From assembly GCF_028553745.1 (NCBI RefSeq), contig NZ_CP067129.1, forward strand, positions 2,276,501-2,340,500: DNA of 64,000 bases, given 5' to 3'. Below are positions 63,879 through 64,000 of this stretch, in pieces. The translations under genes and the position numbers were made by a program. This DNA comes from Paracoccus seriniphilus. GTDB lineage: Bacteria > Pseudomonadota > Alphaproteobacteria > Rhodobacterales > Rhodobacteraceae. The notes beneath the pieces are model-generated. The model made no database searches, was not told where the DNA came from, and was given only the letters and a program-made list of their open reading frames with translations. How positions within the stretch are numbered: the stretch's first letter is position 1; every line of letters begins with the position of its first letter.

Positions 63879-64000
63879 AGAAGTCCTCGAATATTAACGT
63901 TATCAAGATGTTGCCAGTTCTGCTTCCCGAGGCAGTCCAGCGAAATCCCGTTTCAAAAGCTGGCCCGACATCGCAGCCGCACATCGCATGGATCCGCCCT

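Overview
The window looks like chromosomal DNA of an alphaproteobacterium of the Paracoccus/Rhodobacteraceae type. The evidence is uniformly GC-rich coding sequence, a Paracoccus-type F1-ATPase zeta inhibitor (DUF1476), DUF1489 and DUF2927 proteins, a polyhydroxybutyrate-type 3-hydroxybutyrate dehydrogenase, an LdtR-like MarR regulator, and TAXI-TRAP transport. I infer the genus level from gene content only.

Bases 1 to about 11,300 form an accessory island. A stand-alone C5-cytosine DNA methyltransferase (+) converges on a tightly overlapping minus-strand operon. That operon encodes a Z1-type helicase-like ATPase, a PD-(D/E)XK nuclease-like protein, a GHKL (MutL/MORC-like) ATPase and two proteins I do not recognise. 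This is the MORC/Z1 class of restriction-modification-like defence module. Next to it lie two decayed genes: an in-frame YhaO-YhaN deletion fusion, and a WYL-domain regulator broken by frameshifts, one caused by a 17-bp tandem duplication. The island ends at a dusA 5' fragment cut off exactly after its MMDWT motif. dusA is a known integration target, so this is probably the island boundary.

From 11.4 to 36 kb the DNA is core genome: trigger factor, DUF1489, an iron alcohol dehydrogenase, an FMN-riboswitch-controlled ribH, a polar amino acid ABC transporter, purC-purS, the zeta subunit, an operon of two hotdog thioesterases plus a MATE exporter, and a beta-oxidation cluster (two MerR regulators, acyl-CoA dehydrogenase, GST-like protein, thiolase, FadJ-type multifunctional enzyme) with a LiuR-like operator. 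TelA/DUF2927, a VOC protein, LdtR, SdhE, an aspartate-type aminotransferase and BdhA follow.

From 36 to 64 kb there is a candidate small RNA with its own promoter and terminator, an orphan YejA-type binding protein with a tiny entericidin-like lipoprotein and a CsbD-like acidic protein, a CDF transporter, an L,D-transpeptidase, exonuclease III, an acyltransferase, an A-type Fe-S carrier, dGTPase, OsmC, prfC, a large uncharacterised protein, fhs, a universal stress protein, a fused TAXI-TRAP transporter, a class-III aminotransferase, a CMD-family protein, a uracil-DNA glycosylase-like protein, a capsule-export/kdsA operon, a BaiN-like flavoprotein, tRNA-Gln, a 637-bp stretch with no recognisable gene, and a Hint-domain protein.

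The strongest leads are the defence operon with its two unknown proteins, the dusA scar that bounds it, and the small RNA upstream of yejA. No CRISPR array, intact insertion sequence or rRNA gene was seen.
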